A DNA stretch of 64,000 bases from Roseibium aestuarii. GTDB taxonomy: Bacteria > Pseudomonadota > Alphaproteobacteria > Rhizobiales > Stappiaceae. The stretch spans positions 82,560-146,559 of the forward strand of contig NZ_VORA01000007.1 of assembly GCF_008477545.1 (NCBI RefSeq), given 5' to 3'. The notes beneath the pieces are model-generated. The model saw nothing but the letters and a program-made list of their open reading frames with translations. It was not told the origin of the DNA and searched no databases. Below, one piece after another: positions 24,122 through 33,810 of this stretch (position 1 is the first letter of the stretch; every line of letters starts with the position of its first letter). Position numbers and translations under genes: made by a program.

Positions 24122-25822
24122 TTATTGCAGGCCGCGGGTTTCCAGAATACGGCGGGCAATCACCTGAGCCTGGATCTCGCCGGCGCCTTCGAAGATGTTC
24201 AGAATGCGGGCATCGCAGAGCACGCGGGAGATCTGATACTCCAGCGCAAAGCCATTGCCGCCATGGATCTGCAGGGCATTGTCGGCAGCGGCCCAGGCAA
24301 CGCGGGCACCGAGCAGCTTGGCCATGCCGGCTTCCAGATCGCAGCGGCGGCCGGAGTCCTTTTCGCGGGCGGAGAAATAGGTGAGCTGGCGGGCCACCAT
24401 CACTTCCATGGCCATCATGGCGAGCTTGTCGGACACGCGCGGGAAGGCGACCAGGGGCTTGCCGAACTGGATCCGCTCCTCCGCATAGCGCAGGCCGAGA
24501 TCGAGGGCGTTCTGCGCCACGCCGAGGGCGCGGGCTGCCGTCTGGATGCGGGCGCCTTCGAAGGTCTGCATGAGCTGCTTGAAGCCCTGTCCCTCTTCGC
24601 CGCCGAGGAGGTTTTCCGCCTTCACCTCGAAGCCGTCGAAGCTGATCTCATATTCCTTCATGCCGCGATAGCCCAGAACCTCGATCTCGCCGCCGGACAT
24701 GCCCTGCGCCGGGAAGGGATCCGCGTCGGTGCCGCGCGGCTTTTCGGCCAGGAACATGGACAGGCCCTTGTAGCCGGGCTCTTCCGGGTTGGTGCGGGTC
24801 AGCAGGGTCATCACGTCGGCACGGACCGGATGGGTGATCCAGGTCTTGTTGCCGGTGACCTTGTAGACGTCTCCGTCCCGCACGGCGCGGGTCTTGAGCG
24901 AGGCCAGGTCGGAACCGGTATTGGGCTCGGTGAAGACGGCGGTGGGCAGGATTTCGCCGGAGGCGATCAGCGGCAGCCACTTGGCCTTCTGCTCCTCGGT
25001 GCCGCCGCACAGGATCAGCTCGGCGGCGATCTCGGAGCGGGTGCCGAGGGAGCCGACACCGATATAGGCGCGGGACAGCTCTTCGGAGACCACGCACATG
25101 CTTTCCTTGCCGAGGCCGAGCCCGCCGAATTCTTCCGGAATGGTCAGGCCGAAGACCCCGAGCTCGGCCATCTCGGCGATGACCTCGAGGGGGATGTAGT
25201 CGTTGGCGAGGTGCCATTCGTGGGCGAAGGGGGTGACGCGGGCTTCCGCGAACTTGCGCATTTCCTCGCGGATCTGTTCGTAGGTGTCTTCAAGCGCGCT
25301 GTCGCCGAAGGTCGAGCGGCCGGCCTGCTGGCGGATCAGCCCGGTCAGCGTCTGGCGCAGCTCGGGCGTTGCGCCGGAGGCGATCAGGTCATCGATGACA
25401 TCGGTGCGGATGCGGGCCATGTCGTCGGCGGTGAGGAAGAGGTCCTGCGGCCGGATGAACTCGCCCTGGTTCATCGGGATCCCGCCGAAGATCTGGGCCA
25501 GATATTCGGCAAAGGCCAGTCGGATGATGAGCGTTTCCAGCTCCGAGCCCCGGCCTTCCGCGGCCAGTCTCTCGCCGTAGGCGGCCATCTGGCGCAGGGC
25601 TTCCACATAGGTGGCGAGCCAGGCAAGACCATGCGTGGCCTTCTGGTGCTCTTCCATCAGGGAGGCGGACAGCTTGCCATCGCGGGTCACGGTCTCGCGC
25701 ACGCGGGCGGCGGCCAGATCGAGAAGGCCGTCCAGAGCTTCCAGCGCCAGGGCGGTTGCGGTTTCGAGTGCGGGCTGATGCGGTCTTGCCATTGTCGCTT
25801 CCGGGGCTTCTGCCATGGACAC
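24122..25822 (-). CDS. mcd: acyl-CoA dehydrogenase, probably methylsuccinyl-CoA dehydrogenase (ethylmalonyl-CoA pathway)
   Basis: 566 residues. An N-terminal helical extension of about 165 residues (with LMEEHQKATHGLAWLATYVE) precedes a normal acyl-CoA dehydrogenase core of about 390. The core shows TIPEEFGGLGLGKESMCVVS, TEPNTGSDLASLKTRAV, NKTWITHP, YAEERIQFGKPLVAFPRVSD and the C-terminal IFEGAGEIQAQVIARRIL. The Glu in FEGAG (residue 545) is the expected catalytic base. This length and extension fit Mcd, which oxidises (2S)-methylsuccinyl-CoA to mesaconyl-CoA during acetyl-CoA assimilation. The start is GTG at 25822, with AGGAGG 8 nt upstream. Acyl-CoA dehydrogenase is secure; Mcd is a strong inference, since ccr and other pathway genes are not here. 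Confidence 0.8.
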   Translation of the reverse strand: MSMAEAPEATMARPHQPALETATALALEALDGLLDLAAARVRETVTRDGKLSASLMEEHQKATHGLAWLATYVEALRQMAAYGERLAAEGRGSELETLIIRLAFAEYLAQIFGGIPMNQGEFIRPQDLFLTADDMARIRTDVIDDLIASGATPELRQTLTGLIRQQAGRSTFGDSALEDTYEQIREEMRKFAEARVTPFAHEWHLANDYIPLEVIAEMAELGVFGLTIPEEFGGLGLGKESMCVVSEELSRAYIGVGSLGTRSEIAAELILCGGTEEQKAKWLPLIASGEILPTAVFTEPNTGSDLASLKTRAVRDGDVYKVTGNKTWITHPVRADVMTLLTRTNPEEPGYKGLSMFLAEKPRGTDADPFPAQGMSGGEIEVLGYRGMKEYEISFDGFEVKAENLLGGEEGQGFKQLMQTFEGARIQTAARALGVAQNALDLGLRYAEERIQFGKPLVAFPRVSDKLAMMAMEVMVARQLTYFSAREKDSGRRCDLEAGMAKLLGARVAWAAADNALQIHGGNGFALEYQISRVLCDARILNIFEGAGEIQAQVIARRILETRGLQ

Positions 25823-26033
25823 CGTGACTTCCTCCTCAAGGTCTCAGCTTCCGTAAAGGTCAGCATGTTGCGATGCAGCAGCGGCTTTGTCGAGCGCGTT
25901 CTTCTTGGTCTTTCGGAGGGGCCGGGAAACCTCTGACGACCCTTTCCGGGAGCGATGCAGCCCCTGCGGGAAATCGAGTGCAACCGCCCGTGGAAGGCTT
26001 GCATTTTGACGCCGGGGCCTGTCTGATCCGGGA

Positions 26034-26888
26034 ATGACAGGCCAGACGAGATTTCGCGCCATCTATCAAGTGCTTCGTGATGCACTGGGGCATTTCAGCC
26101 GGGATGATGGCTATGCCATGGCCAGCCATGTGGCCCTGTCCGGCCTGTTGGCGCTCTTTCCCTTGCTGATCTTCATTGCGGCGCTGACCGGTTTCCTCGG
26201 GCTTCAGGGTGTGGCCGATCAGGTCTCCGACCTGCTGTTCGAGGCCTGGCCAGAGGATGTGGCGGCCCCCGTGGTCGACGAGATCCATCAGGTGCTGACG
26301 GTGCCGCGCACGGACCTGCTGACCTTCGGCGTGATCACCGCGCTCTGGTTTGCGTCTAACGGGCTCGAGGCCATGCGGACGGCGCTGAACCGGGCCTACC
26401 GGCGGCGCGAGACCCGGTCGCTCATCGTGCTGCGGATCCAGTCGCTGGCGCTCGTCGTTCTCGGGGCCATCGTGCTGATCGGCTACACGTTCCTGGTGGT
26501 TCTGGCGCCTCTGGTCATCGAGGCGGTGGTCAGCCGCATTCCCGGCGTGGAAACGGTGCTGCGGTCCTTCGACCTGGTGCGCCTTGCCGTGGCCGGTAGC
26601 CTGTTGCTGGTTGGGCTGATCCTGACCCACCTTCTGCTTCCGGCCGGTCACCGGCGCTTCATGGAGATCCTGCCGGGCGTGCTGGCCACCATGGTCATGT
26701 GGATGATGCTGGGCAGTCTCTTCGGCGCCTATCTCGCCAATTTCGCCAATTATGTGTCGACCTATGGCGGGTTGGGCGGGATCATGTCCGCCCTGGTCTT
26801 CCTCTACATCTGCTCCATGGCCTTCATTCTGGGCGGCGAGCTGAACGCCGCCCTGATCCGGCAGAAGGTCATCGCGCGCGCCGCCTGA
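26034..26888 (+). CDS. YihY/virulence factor BrkB family membrane protein
   Basis: 284 residues with six hydrophobic segments. The family start is visible as DDGYAMASHVALSGLLALFP, then WFASNGLEAMRTALNRAYR and near the end YGGLGGIMSALVFLYICSMA followed by GGELNAAL. YihY proteins were once mislabelled ribonuclease BN; they are now treated as inner-membrane proteins of unknown transport or envelope role. The ATG at 26034 has only a weak CGGG upstream. It is divergent from mcd and converges on the EamA gene with a 4-bp gap. Confidence 0.92.
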   Translation: MTGQTRFRAIYQVLRDALGHFSRDDGYAMASHVALSGLLALFPLLIFIAALTGFLGLQGVADQVSDLLFEAWPEDVAAPVVDEIHQVLTVPRTDLLTFGVITALWFASNGLEAMRTALNRAYRRRETRSLIVLRIQSLALVVLGAIVLIGYTFLVVLAPLVIEAVVSRIPGVETVLRSFDLVRLAVAGSLLLVGLILTHLLLPAGHRRFMEILPGVLATMVMWMMLGSLFGAYLANFANYVSTYGGLGGIMSALVFLYICSMAFILGGELNAALIRQKVIARAA

Positions 26889-26892
26889 TGCC

Positions 26893-27765
26893 TCAGCGCG
26901 GCTTCAGGCGGATGATCACGACAGCCAGAGCCACAAGGGCCATGCCGGCCAGCTGCAGGGGCGCCAGGGTTTCGCCGAAGAGCAGATAGCTCTCGATGCT
27001 TGTCGCCACGGGGACGAGATAGAAGAGCGAGGAGACCTGAGACACCGCCCCGCGCCGGATGAGGATCATCAGCAGCAGGATCGCGCCGACCGACAGGACC
27101 AGCACCAGCCAGCCGAGCGCGAAGATGAATTCGCCGGTCCAGGCGACCTCCCAGGGTTCAAGAAGGCAGAGCGGCAGCGTCACGATCAGCGCACCCACAT
27201 ATTGCCAGACCGTGGTGGAGATCAGATCTGCTTCCCGGATCGCGCGCTTCTGGTAGACGGTGCCGAAGCTGATGGCGGCCACCGCCAGCGCCACCGCCGC
27301 GATCTCCGCCGAGCGCAGGGCAATGTGCTCCAGGTCGATGCCCGGCGCGAGGACGAGGAAGACCCCGGCCAGACCCATGGCCAGGCCCGCCGCATGTCTG
27401 CGGTCGAGAGCTTCTCCCAGAAGCAGGGCGGCGAAGAGGGTGCTGATGACCGGCTGAAGGCCGACGATGATGGCGGTCATTCCCGCTGGCAGGCCATTGT
27501 CGATGGCCCAGAAGACCCCGCCCAGATAGACTCCGTGCACGAGCATGCCGACGAAGATGCTGTTGGCGACGATTGCACGCGACTTCGGCCAGACACTCCC
27601 GGCGGCGATGGCCACCAGAGCGAGGATCGGCAGGACGATCAGGAAGCGCAGGCTGAGGAAGACCATCGGCGGTGCATAAGGCGCCCCCATCTTGGACCCG
27701 ATGAACCCGGTCGACCAGAGAAGCACGAAGAAAAGCGGCATTGCGGAGCGCAGGAGCAGGGACAC
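26893..27765 (-). CDS. DMT-superfamily (EamA) transporter
   Basis: 290 residues with about ten membrane segments in two EamA repeats. The first opens FFVLLWSTGFIGSKMGAPYA and includes MTAIIVGLQPVISTLFAALL; the second has WLVLVLSVGAILLLMILI and ESYLLFGETLAPLQLAG. Such proteins export metabolites or amino acids; the substrate is not predictable. The GTG at 27765 is taken as the start; an ATG nine codons on (27741) is a possible alternative. It ends 4 bp from the convergent YihY gene. Confidence 0.9.
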   Translation of the reverse strand: MSLLLRSAMPLFFVLLWSTGFIGSKMGAPYAPPMVFLSLRFLIVLPILALVAIAAGSVWPKSRAIVANSIFVGMLVHGVYLGGVFWAIDNGLPAGMTAIIVGLQPVISTLFAALLLGEALDRRHAAGLAMGLAGVFLVLAPGIDLEHIALRSAEIAAVALAVAAISFGTVYQKRAIREADLISTTVWQYVGALIVTLPLCLLEPWEVAWTGEFIFALGWLVLVLSVGAILLLMILIRRGAVSQVSSLFYLVPVATSIESYLLFGETLAPLQLAGMALVALAVVIIRLKPR

Positions 27766-27931
27766 GGTCGGAATGTTCCGTTACTGGTGGCAGGAAGGTG
27801 ATGTGTTCTTGTTCAGCATGCTGAATATTCGTGCATTCTTACAATGGCAAGTGCTTGTCCGCTCGAACTTTCCTTAACTTCTTGCGGTCACCATAGGGGA
27901 AGAACATTGGGCTAAAAGGTCTGGCACCACG

Positions 27932-29926
27932 ATGCAACTCCGCTTCCCCTCGCTCGGCCGTCTCTCGGTCAAGACGCGAATTCTCTCCCTCAGCATTCTG
28001 ACCGCCGGTGGACTGGTGGTTATCGGTTCCGTCTTCTGGTGGAGCCAGACGGTCGTTGATCAGGCTTTCCGTGAGCAGCGTGCGAGCCTGGATCTGGTCC
28101 AGAAGGTTGCCGCCCTGCAGCAGATGACCAATTCCATGCATGTGCAGGAAAAGGGATATCTTGCCGTTCCGACCCAGCGGGCCCACGACGCGTTCAAGGC
28201 GTCGCTGGACGAGGCGCTTGGGGTCCTGTCGGAAATTGCCGCCCATCCCCTGGCGGGCGGTGTGTCAGCGGAAATCGCCGACGTGAAGGAGACGCTCGAA
28301 GGCGTGGGGAACGCGTTCTCGACCCTGAACGAGACCCAATCCGCGATCGGCTTCGACAGCACCACCGGACTGCGGGCGATCATGGGGTCGACGGCAACGG
28401 AAGCAAGCAAGCGCATCGCCAAGGAAATGAACTTCGGCGGCGGCCCTGACTTCGAGAAGCTGGCGCGCGCGGTGGCCTTCATTCAGCTGGCGGAAAAGGA
28501 ATACATCATCGACCATAACGATCTGGCGCTCGGCAATTTCGAAGTTGCCTACGGACGTTATGAGCGACTGATCAAGAAGGCCTATCTGCCCAACGAGGTG
28601 AAGGCCGACATCGAGGGGCGGATCACCGAGTATCGCGCTGCCTTCAACAGCTACACGGAAAAGCTGGTCGAAAAGGCCCGCTCGGTCGAGCTCCTGGAAA
28701 ACCTCTTCGATCTGGTGCCGCCGCAGGTGGCGACCCTGAATGCAGCGGCGACGCAAGGCGTGACCGAGGCGGAAGCCGATCTCGCCCGGGTGCGCACCCT
28801 GTCGACGTCCGTGCTGTCGGTCGTGCTGCTGTCCATGCTGATCGGTCTGCCGGCGCTCGCGGTCTTCGTCGGCCGGTCTATCGCCGGTCCTCTGACCAAC
28901 CTGAGCGCGGCGATGAAGACCCTTGCTGCCGGTGAAACGGATGTGCGTCTGCCCCAAACCGTCGGCCGCACCGAGATCACCACCATGGTGGATGCGGTTG
29001 CCGTGTTCCGGGACAATGCAATCGAGCGTCAGCGGCTCGCAGCCGCCTCGGAAGAGGAAAACCGCGAGCGGGATGCCCGTGTCGCCCGGCTGGAAACCCT
29101 GATCGGTAATTTCGAGGGAACCGTGAACCAGGCTCTTGCCAGCCTGGACCGGGCCACCGGCGAATTGACCCAGACCTCCGTTGCGGTGGATGCGGCAGCC
29201 GATGACATGACCGAGCAGGCGGAGCAGGCGAGCGCGGCGGTGATGACCGCGGCGGAGAACGTCAATTCGGCCGCCTCGGCGACCGAAGAGCTCGTGGCGT
29301 CCATCAACGAGATCGCCCATCAGGCCAACAAGTCGACGGAAGTTGCCAAGCAGGCGGTGGAGAGTGCGGGCGAAACTTCGCGCACCATGGCCGAGCTGGC
29401 CCGCGCGGCGGATCGGATCGGCGAGGTGATGAAACTCATTCGCGACATTGCCGACCAGACCAACCTGCTGGCGCTGAATGCCACGATCGAGGCGGCGCGT
29501 GCCGGCGAAGCGGGCAAGGGCTTTGCCGTCGTTGCGGCGGAAGTGAAGCAGCTGGCCGACCAGACCTCCAAGGCCACCGAAGACATCGCCAATCAGGTGG
29601 CCGCGATCCAGGGCTCCTCGAGCCAGGCGTCTCAGGCCATCGAGCAGGTGGATGCGATCATCCGCCAGATGGAAGGGCTTGCCGCAAGCGTTGCCAGCGC
29701 CGTCGTGCAGCAGGATGCGGCCGTTCAGTCCATCTCGCGCAACGTGACGGATGCCTCCGACCGGTCGAACGAAGGGGCCACGCGCATGAACGCGGTTGGC
29801 GAGGCAACCCGCCACGCCCGGGCGACGGGCGCGGAAGTGGAGCGGCTGGCCAGCATGCTCAGCGATCAGGCGGGCTTGATCCGCAGCGAGATCGCAACCT
29901 TCCTCGACGGGGTGCGCGCGGCCTGA
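27932..29926 (+). CDS. methyl-accepting chemotaxis protein (HBM-type sensor)
   Basis: 664 residues. TM1 at about 17-38 ([20 protein letters not shown]); a periplasmic helical sensor of about 245 residues resembling the HBM domain, with QEKGYLAVP and [11 protein letters not shown] half-repeats. TM2 follows ([20 protein letters not shown]), then a HAMP domain ending [10 protein letters not shown]. The cytoplasmic signalling domain has its hairpin tip at [19 protein letters not shown]. There is no C-terminal CheR-tether pentapeptide. HBM sensors bind organic acids such as TCA intermediates in some relatives; the ligand here is unknown. No che genes are near, so it feeds a remote pathway. A 12-bp hairpin follows. 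Confidence 0.95.
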   Translation: MQLRFPSLGRLSVKTRILSLSILTAGGLVVIGSVFWWSQTVVDQAFREQRASLDLVQKVAALQQMTNSMHVQEKGYLAVPTQRAHDAFKASLDEALGVLSEIAAHPLAGGVSAEIADVKETLEGVGNAFSTLNETQSAIGFDSTTGLRAIMGSTATEASKRIAKEMNFGGGPDFEKLARAVAFIQLAEKEYIIDHNDLALGNFEVAYGRYERLIKKAYLPNEVKADIEGRITEYRAAFNSYTEKLVEKARSVELLENLFDLVPPQVATLNAAATQGVTEAEADLARVRTLSTSVLSVVLLSMLIGLPALAVFVGRSIAGPLTNLSAAMKTLAAGETDVRLPQTVGRTEITTMVDAVAVFRDNAIERQRLAAASEEENRERDARVARLETLIGNFEGTVNQALASLDRATGELTQTSVAVDAAADDMTEQAEQASAAVMTAAENVNSAASATEELVASINEIAHQANKSTEVAKQAVESAGETSRTMAELARAADRIGEVMKLIRDIADQTNLLALNATIEAARAGEAGKGFAVVAAEVKQLADQTSKATEDIANQVAAIQGSSSQASQAIEQVDAIIRQMEGLAASVASAVVQQDAAVQSISRNVTDASDRSNEGATRMNAVGEATRHARATGAEVERLASMLSDQAGLIRSEIATFLDGVRAA

Positions 29927-29953
29927 TTTTCGCGCGATTCATTATGGAAAACA

Positions 29954-29982
29954 GGGCGCCGCATGATTCGCATGCGGCGCCC
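29954..29982 (+). terminator. hairpin after the chemoreceptor gene
   Basis: GGGCGCCGCATG (29954-29965) pairs with CATGCGGCGCCC (29971-29982), a 12-bp perfect stem with a 5-nt loop, 28 bp after the stop. The tail GCTTCGTCT is poor in T. Confidence 0.6.
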
Positions 29983-30051
29983 GCTTCGTCTCTGGCGCTC
30001 GCAACAGCAGAGTGCTAGGCAATTGCGGGCTAAATCCAGATGGGGGGCACC

Positions 30052-31239
30052 ATGGGAAAAGCAGTTGTTATCGTTGGTGGTGGTCAGGCGGGGGCCCAGG
30101 TGGCCCAGTCGCTGCGCCAGGGTGGCTTTGACGGGCCGATCCGGCTGATCGGTGACGAGCCGCATGTGCCGTATCAGCGGCCGCCGCTGTCGAAGAAATT
30201 CCTGCTCGGCGAAATGGCCGAGGATGGTCTCTTCCTGCGCCCGCCTGCGTTCTACGACGCGCAGATGATCGACTTCATTCCCGGCACGCTGGTCACGCGG
30301 ATTGACCCTGCGGCCAAGCGTCTGTCGCTCGCCAATGGCGACACGATGGATTACGGCACGCTGGTTCTGGCAACCGGCACCCGGGCACGACCGCTGCCCC
30401 TGCCGGGGGCGGATCTGGATGGGGTGGTCTCCCTGCGCAGCATCGCGGATGTGAATGATATCCGGGCTCGCTTTGCCACGGCACGCAATCTGGTGATCAT
30501 CGGAGCGGGCTATATCGGGCTGGAAGTGGCTGCTGTCGCACGCCTGAGCGGCCTCGACGTGACCGTGCTGGAAGCCGAGGATCGGCCGCTGAAGCGGGTC
30601 GTGTCGCCCGCACTTTCCGCCTATTATTCCGATCTCCATGCCCGCAACGGGGTGAGGCTGCGCGTCGGCACCGGTGTCCTGTCCATCGAGGGGCAGGATG
30701 GCAAGGTGACGGGCGTGCTGCTGCGTGACGGGGAAACCGTCCCGGCGGATGTGGTGCTCGTGGCCATCGGCGCGCTGCCGAATGACGAGCTTGCGCGCGA
30801 GGCGGGGCTCGACGTGGACAACGGGATCCTGGTGGACGGCGGGGGGCAGACCTCTGACGAGGCCATCTATGCCTGCGGCGACTGCACCCGCTTCCATTCG
30901 GCACGCTATGACCGCTCGGTGCGCATGGAAAGCGTGCAGAATGCCATCGACCAGGCCAAGGCGGTTGCCCAGTCCATTCTCGGGCAGGATGTGGACTATG
31001 ACCCGCTGCCCTGGTTCTGGTCGGATCAGTATGCGGTCAAGCTGCAGATCGCGGGCCTCTCCGAGGGCTATGACGACACCAAGACCGTCGGGGATCCCTC
31101 TTCTGACAAGTTCTATGTGGCTTATCTCAAGAACAACCAGCTCATCGCGGTCGACAGCGTCAACGCCCCGCGCTCGCACATGATGGCGCGCCGCGTCATC
31201 GGTGAGACCTGGCGGGACGACTTGCTGCCGGACGCCTGA
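30052..31239 (+). CDS. FAD-dependent NAD(P)H:ferredoxin/rubredoxin-type reductase
   Basis: 395 residues of the BphA4/CamA type. FAD-binding motif AVVIVGGGQAGAQVAQSLRQ at the N-terminus; YQRPPLSKKFLLGE; the NAD(P)-binding NLVIIGAGYIGLEVAAVARL; the second FAD motif AIYACGDCTRF. The C-terminal reductase domain contains PWFWSDQYAVKLQIAGL. It passes electrons from NAD(P)H to a small iron-sulfur protein that serves an oxygenase. The ATG at 30052 has a GGGGGG ribosome site; an ATG four codons earlier is also in frame. No ferredoxin, P450 or dioxygenase gene is adjacent, so the partner is elsewhere. Confidence 0.92.
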   Translation: MGKAVVIVGGGQAGAQVAQSLRQGGFDGPIRLIGDEPHVPYQRPPLSKKFLLGEMAEDGLFLRPPAFYDAQMIDFIPGTLVTRIDPAAKRLSLANGDTMDYGTLVLATGTRARPLPLPGADLDGVVSLRSIADVNDIRARFATARNLVIIGAGYIGLEVAAVARLSGLDVTVLEAEDRPLKRVVSPALSAYYSDLHARNGVRLRVGTGVLSIEGQDGKVTGVLLRDGETVPADVVLVAIGALPNDELAREAGLDVDNGILVDGGGQTSDEAIYACGDCTRFHSARYDRSVRMESVQNAIDQAKAVAQSILGQDVDYDPLPWFWSDQYAVKLQIAGLSEGYDDTKTVGDPSSDKFYVAYLKNNQLIAVDSVNAPRSHMMARRVIGETWRDDLLPDA

Positions 31240-31295
31240 CACCAGACGCCTGACGCCATCCTCCGGCCTCGCTCTGGCGGGGCCGGATTGTCATG

Positions 31296-32258
31296 TCACG
31301 GCGTGCCGAAGCGTGCGGTGAGGCTGGCCATCAGCTCGGGGTGCCGGTCCACGTGGTGGATGACGGCAAAGGGCTCGCCGCTTCGGGTCTTCACGATCCC
31401 GTCCTCCACGACCGGAAGGGTCTGCGGATCCGCATAGAAGCCTGCGCTGGTGCTCGGTGTCAGGGTCGTGCAGGCATGCAGCGCCCAGGGGGTCGTCCAG
31501 TCGACGAACCTGGTCTGGCGACGCCAGGCGTCGAAGCTGAGAAGCTGGTTCATGGCAACCTGATCCCCGATGCGCTTGTTCTGGTCGATGTAGTAGTTGG
31601 CCAGCATGAAATCGAGCATGGGGCCGAAGCGTCCCGCGAAGAAGCCGCAGCAGACGACCGGCGCATTCCTGACCCGGTCGAGCGCATGCTTGCCGAAGGC
31701 CTTGATCATCATGCGCCGGTTCCATTCGTCCCGGTGGTCCACCCCCTCCACGGCCACGAGGATGTCCTTGTCCTCCTCCAGATTGCGGGAGACCCAGTCG
31801 AAGGGATTGGCCTGAAAGGCGACGTCTCTCGCGTCGGAGAAGGCCAGGAACCGGAATTGCTCGCCAGTCTTCTCGCAATGCTGCCGCAGAAGCTGGCTTG
31901 CGTGGAAGAAGCGCCGGTCGTGGATCTTGTCGTTGAAACGCAGGATGCGTCGTGTCCATGTCCAGCGGACGTCGACACGCAGCTTCTTTCCGTCCGTGTG
32001 GTCCTCGAGTTCCTCGGCCAGCTGGGAATAGGTGTAGCGCTTCTTTTCCGGCTGATGGTCGAAGGTGAAAACCGTGGCGCCTTCGCCCTTCAGGTAGCCC
32101 ACCAGCTCTTCGCTGACATCATAGCAGATCGCAAAGACCCGGCCGTCGAAGCCTGTTGCCTTGAGGGAGTTGAACCAGATCGCAAGGTCAGCGGGCTTGT
32201 AGTGGGACACGGCTATGACGATGGCATCCGGCAGTCCGGCGGCGGTGGTGTCGTGCAT
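31296..32258 (-). CDS. glycosyltransferase-like (GT-A fold?) protein, unknown
   Basis: 320 residues, soluble. The N-terminus AIVIAVSHYKPADLAIWFNS, then FDGRVFAICYDVS, looks like the nucleotide-binding half of a nucleotide-diphospho-sugar transferase. A central FRFLAFSDARDVAFQANPF carries an aspartate pair (DARD) placed like a GT-A DxD metal site. A conserved-looking APVVCCGFFAGRFGPMLDFM and a C-terminal VIHHVDRHPEL follow. I do not recognise a named family with certainty. The ATG at 32258 has AGGGA 7 nt upstream; the frame extends to 32384 across the permease terminator, so the shorter form is preferred. It lies alone on the minus strand. Confidence 0.65.
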   Translation of the reverse strand: MHDTTAAGLPDAIVIAVSHYKPADLAIWFNSLKATGFDGRVFAICYDVSEELVGYLKGEGATVFTFDHQPEKKRYTYSQLAEELEDHTDGKKLRVDVRWTWTRRILRFNDKIHDRRFFHASQLLRQHCEKTGEQFRFLAFSDARDVAFQANPFDWVSRNLEEDKDILVAVEGVDHRDEWNRRMMIKAFGKHALDRVRNAPVVCCGFFAGRFGPMLDFMLANYYIDQNKRIGDQVAMNQLLSFDAWRRQTRFVDWTTPWALHACTTLTPSTSAGFYADPQTLPVVEDGIVKTRSGEPFAVIHHVDRHPELMASLTARFGTP

Positions 32259-32340
32259 GAGTTGTCCCTGACGTAGTGGTTTATCTACCGCTAGGTCATC
32301 ATGTGCGTGGAAGGCAAATGTTCTTTGTCCCCGTTTCGTA

Positions 32341-32370
32341 AAAAAACGCCGGATCTTTTGATCCGGCGTT
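32341..32370 (-). terminator. rho-independent terminator of the xanthine/uracil permease gene
   Basis: AACGCCGGAT (32345-32354) pairs with ATCCGGCGTT (32361-32370), with a 6-nt loop. On the minus strand the stem is followed by four more T (A run 32341-32346 on the plus strand). Confidence 0.92.
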
Positions 32371-32397
32371 CCATCAGCGTTCACGTGGGTCGAGGCG

Positions 32398-33810
32398 TCA
32401 CTCGGCCGGGTGCTTGGCGCTGCCCATGCCGCCGGAAATCTCTTCCGTCGACTCTGCCGTCAGCTCTTCCGGGAGGATCAGGTTGAGCACGACGGCCAGG
32501 AAGGCCGAGGGAAGGAGACCGGAGGACAGGAGAACCTTCATGGTTTCCGGCAGGTGCTGGAGAGCGCCCGGCTCGAGCTGCAGGCCGAGGCCGACCGACA
32601 GGGAGACGGCGAAGATCACCATGTTGCGCCGGGTCCAGTTCACGTCCGAGAGCATGGCGACGCCTGCGGCGACGACCATGCCGAACATGACGATGACGCC
32701 GCCGCCGAGCACCTCGATCGGGACGGTGGAGACGATGGCGCCCACTTTCGGCACGAAGCCGGCGAGGATCAGGAAGATCGCGCCGAGGGTCACCACGTGG
32801 CGGCTCATGACGCCGGTCATGGCGATGAGGCCGACGTTCTGGGAGAAGGACGTGTTGGGCAGGGCGCCGAAGAGCCCGGCGATTGCCGTGCCGAGGCCGT
32901 CCGCATAGGTGGCGCCGGAGATTTCCTTGTCGGTCGCCTCGCGGTCGGCGCCGCCCTTGGTGATGCCGGAAACGTCGCCGACAGTCTCAATGGCGGAAAT
33001 GATGCCCATCAGGCAGCAGCCGACGACGGCAGCAGCAGAAAACTCGAAGCCGAAGTGGAAGGGCGTGGGCAGGGCGAAGGGCGCGGCGCGGCCCACATTA
33101 CCGAAGCTGACCATGCCGAAGGCGGCCGCCACGATGTAACCGGCAACCAGGCCGATGAGCACGGCGGAGACGGACAGCATGCCCCGGGCAAAGAACTTCA
33201 GGCCGAGGGTCACGACAATCACGGTGAGGGCCACGGTCCAGTTCTGCAGGCTGCCATATTCCGGCGTGCCGATGGCCGGAACGCCGCCGGCGGCATACTG
33301 GATACCGACCTTGACCAGGGCGAGACCGATCATCGTGACCACCAGACCGGTCACCAGCGGCGGCAGGGCAAAGCGGATCTTGCCGATGAAGGGGGCGAGG
33401 CAGGCGTGGAACAGGCCGCCGATCATCACGCCGCCCATGAGCGGGGCCATGGCCTCAACGCCCTTGCCCGCGACGATGGGCACCATGACCGGGATGAAGG
33501 CGAAGCTCGTTCCCTGAACGATGGGCAGGCGCGCGCCCACCGGGCCGAAGCCGATGGTCTGGAACAGGGTGGCCACGCCGGCAAACAGCATGGACATCTG
33601 GATCATGTAGATCAGCTGCGGGAAGTCGGGGGAGTTGGAGCCGAAGCCGAAACCGGCGGCGCCTGCGATGATGATCGCCGGAGTGACGTTGCTGACGAAC
33701 ATGGCCAGCACGTGCTGGATGCCGAGCGGGATCGCCTTGGCGATGGGCGGCGTGTAGTTCGGATCCTTCAGCTGTGCGGGCGTCCCCAGCCCGGAAGTGC
33801 TGCGTGTCAT
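32398..33810 (-). CDS. NCS2 (uracil/xanthine) permease
   Basis: 470 residues with about 14 membrane segments. The family's substrate-binding motifs are visible: QGTSFAFIPVM on TM3, the TM8 acidic motif SAIETVGDVSGITKGG, and the NAT signature SFSQNVGLIAMTGVMSRHV (Q-N-x-G-x4-T). The transporter brings in uracil, xanthine or urate with protons; the exact base is not certain, though the xanthine/uracil group fits best. The ATG at 33810 has AAGGAG 7 nt upstream. It is monocistronic by its terminator. No purine catabolism genes are adjacent. Confidence 0.92.
   Translation of the reverse strand: MTRSTSGLGTPAQLKDPNYTPPIAKAIPLGIQHVLAMFVSNVTPAIIIAGAAGFGFGSNSPDFPQLIYMIQMSMLFAGVATLFQTIGFGPVGARLPIVQGTSFAFIPVMVPIVAGKGVEAMAPLMGGVMIGGLFHACLAPFIGKIRFALPPLVTGLVVTMIGLALVKVGIQYAAGGVPAIGTPEYGSLQNWTVALTVIVVTLGLKFFARGMLSVSAVLIGLVAGYIVAAAFGMVSFGNVGRAAPFALPTPFHFGFEFSAAAVVGCCLMGIISAIETVGDVSGITKGGADREATDKEISGATYADGLGTAIAGLFGALPNTSFSQNVGLIAMTGVMSRHVVTLGAIFLILAGFVPKVGAIVSTVPIEVLGGGVIVMFGMVVAAGVAMLSDVNWTRRNMVIFAVSLSVGLGLQLEPGALQHLPETMKVLLSSGLLPSAFLAVVLNLILPEELTAESTEEISGGMGSAKHPAE

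Noticed and set aside
26034..26888. Ribonuclease BN annotation for the YihY-type gene
   Set aside because: Historic misassignment; the protein is polytopic and lacks nuclease motifs.
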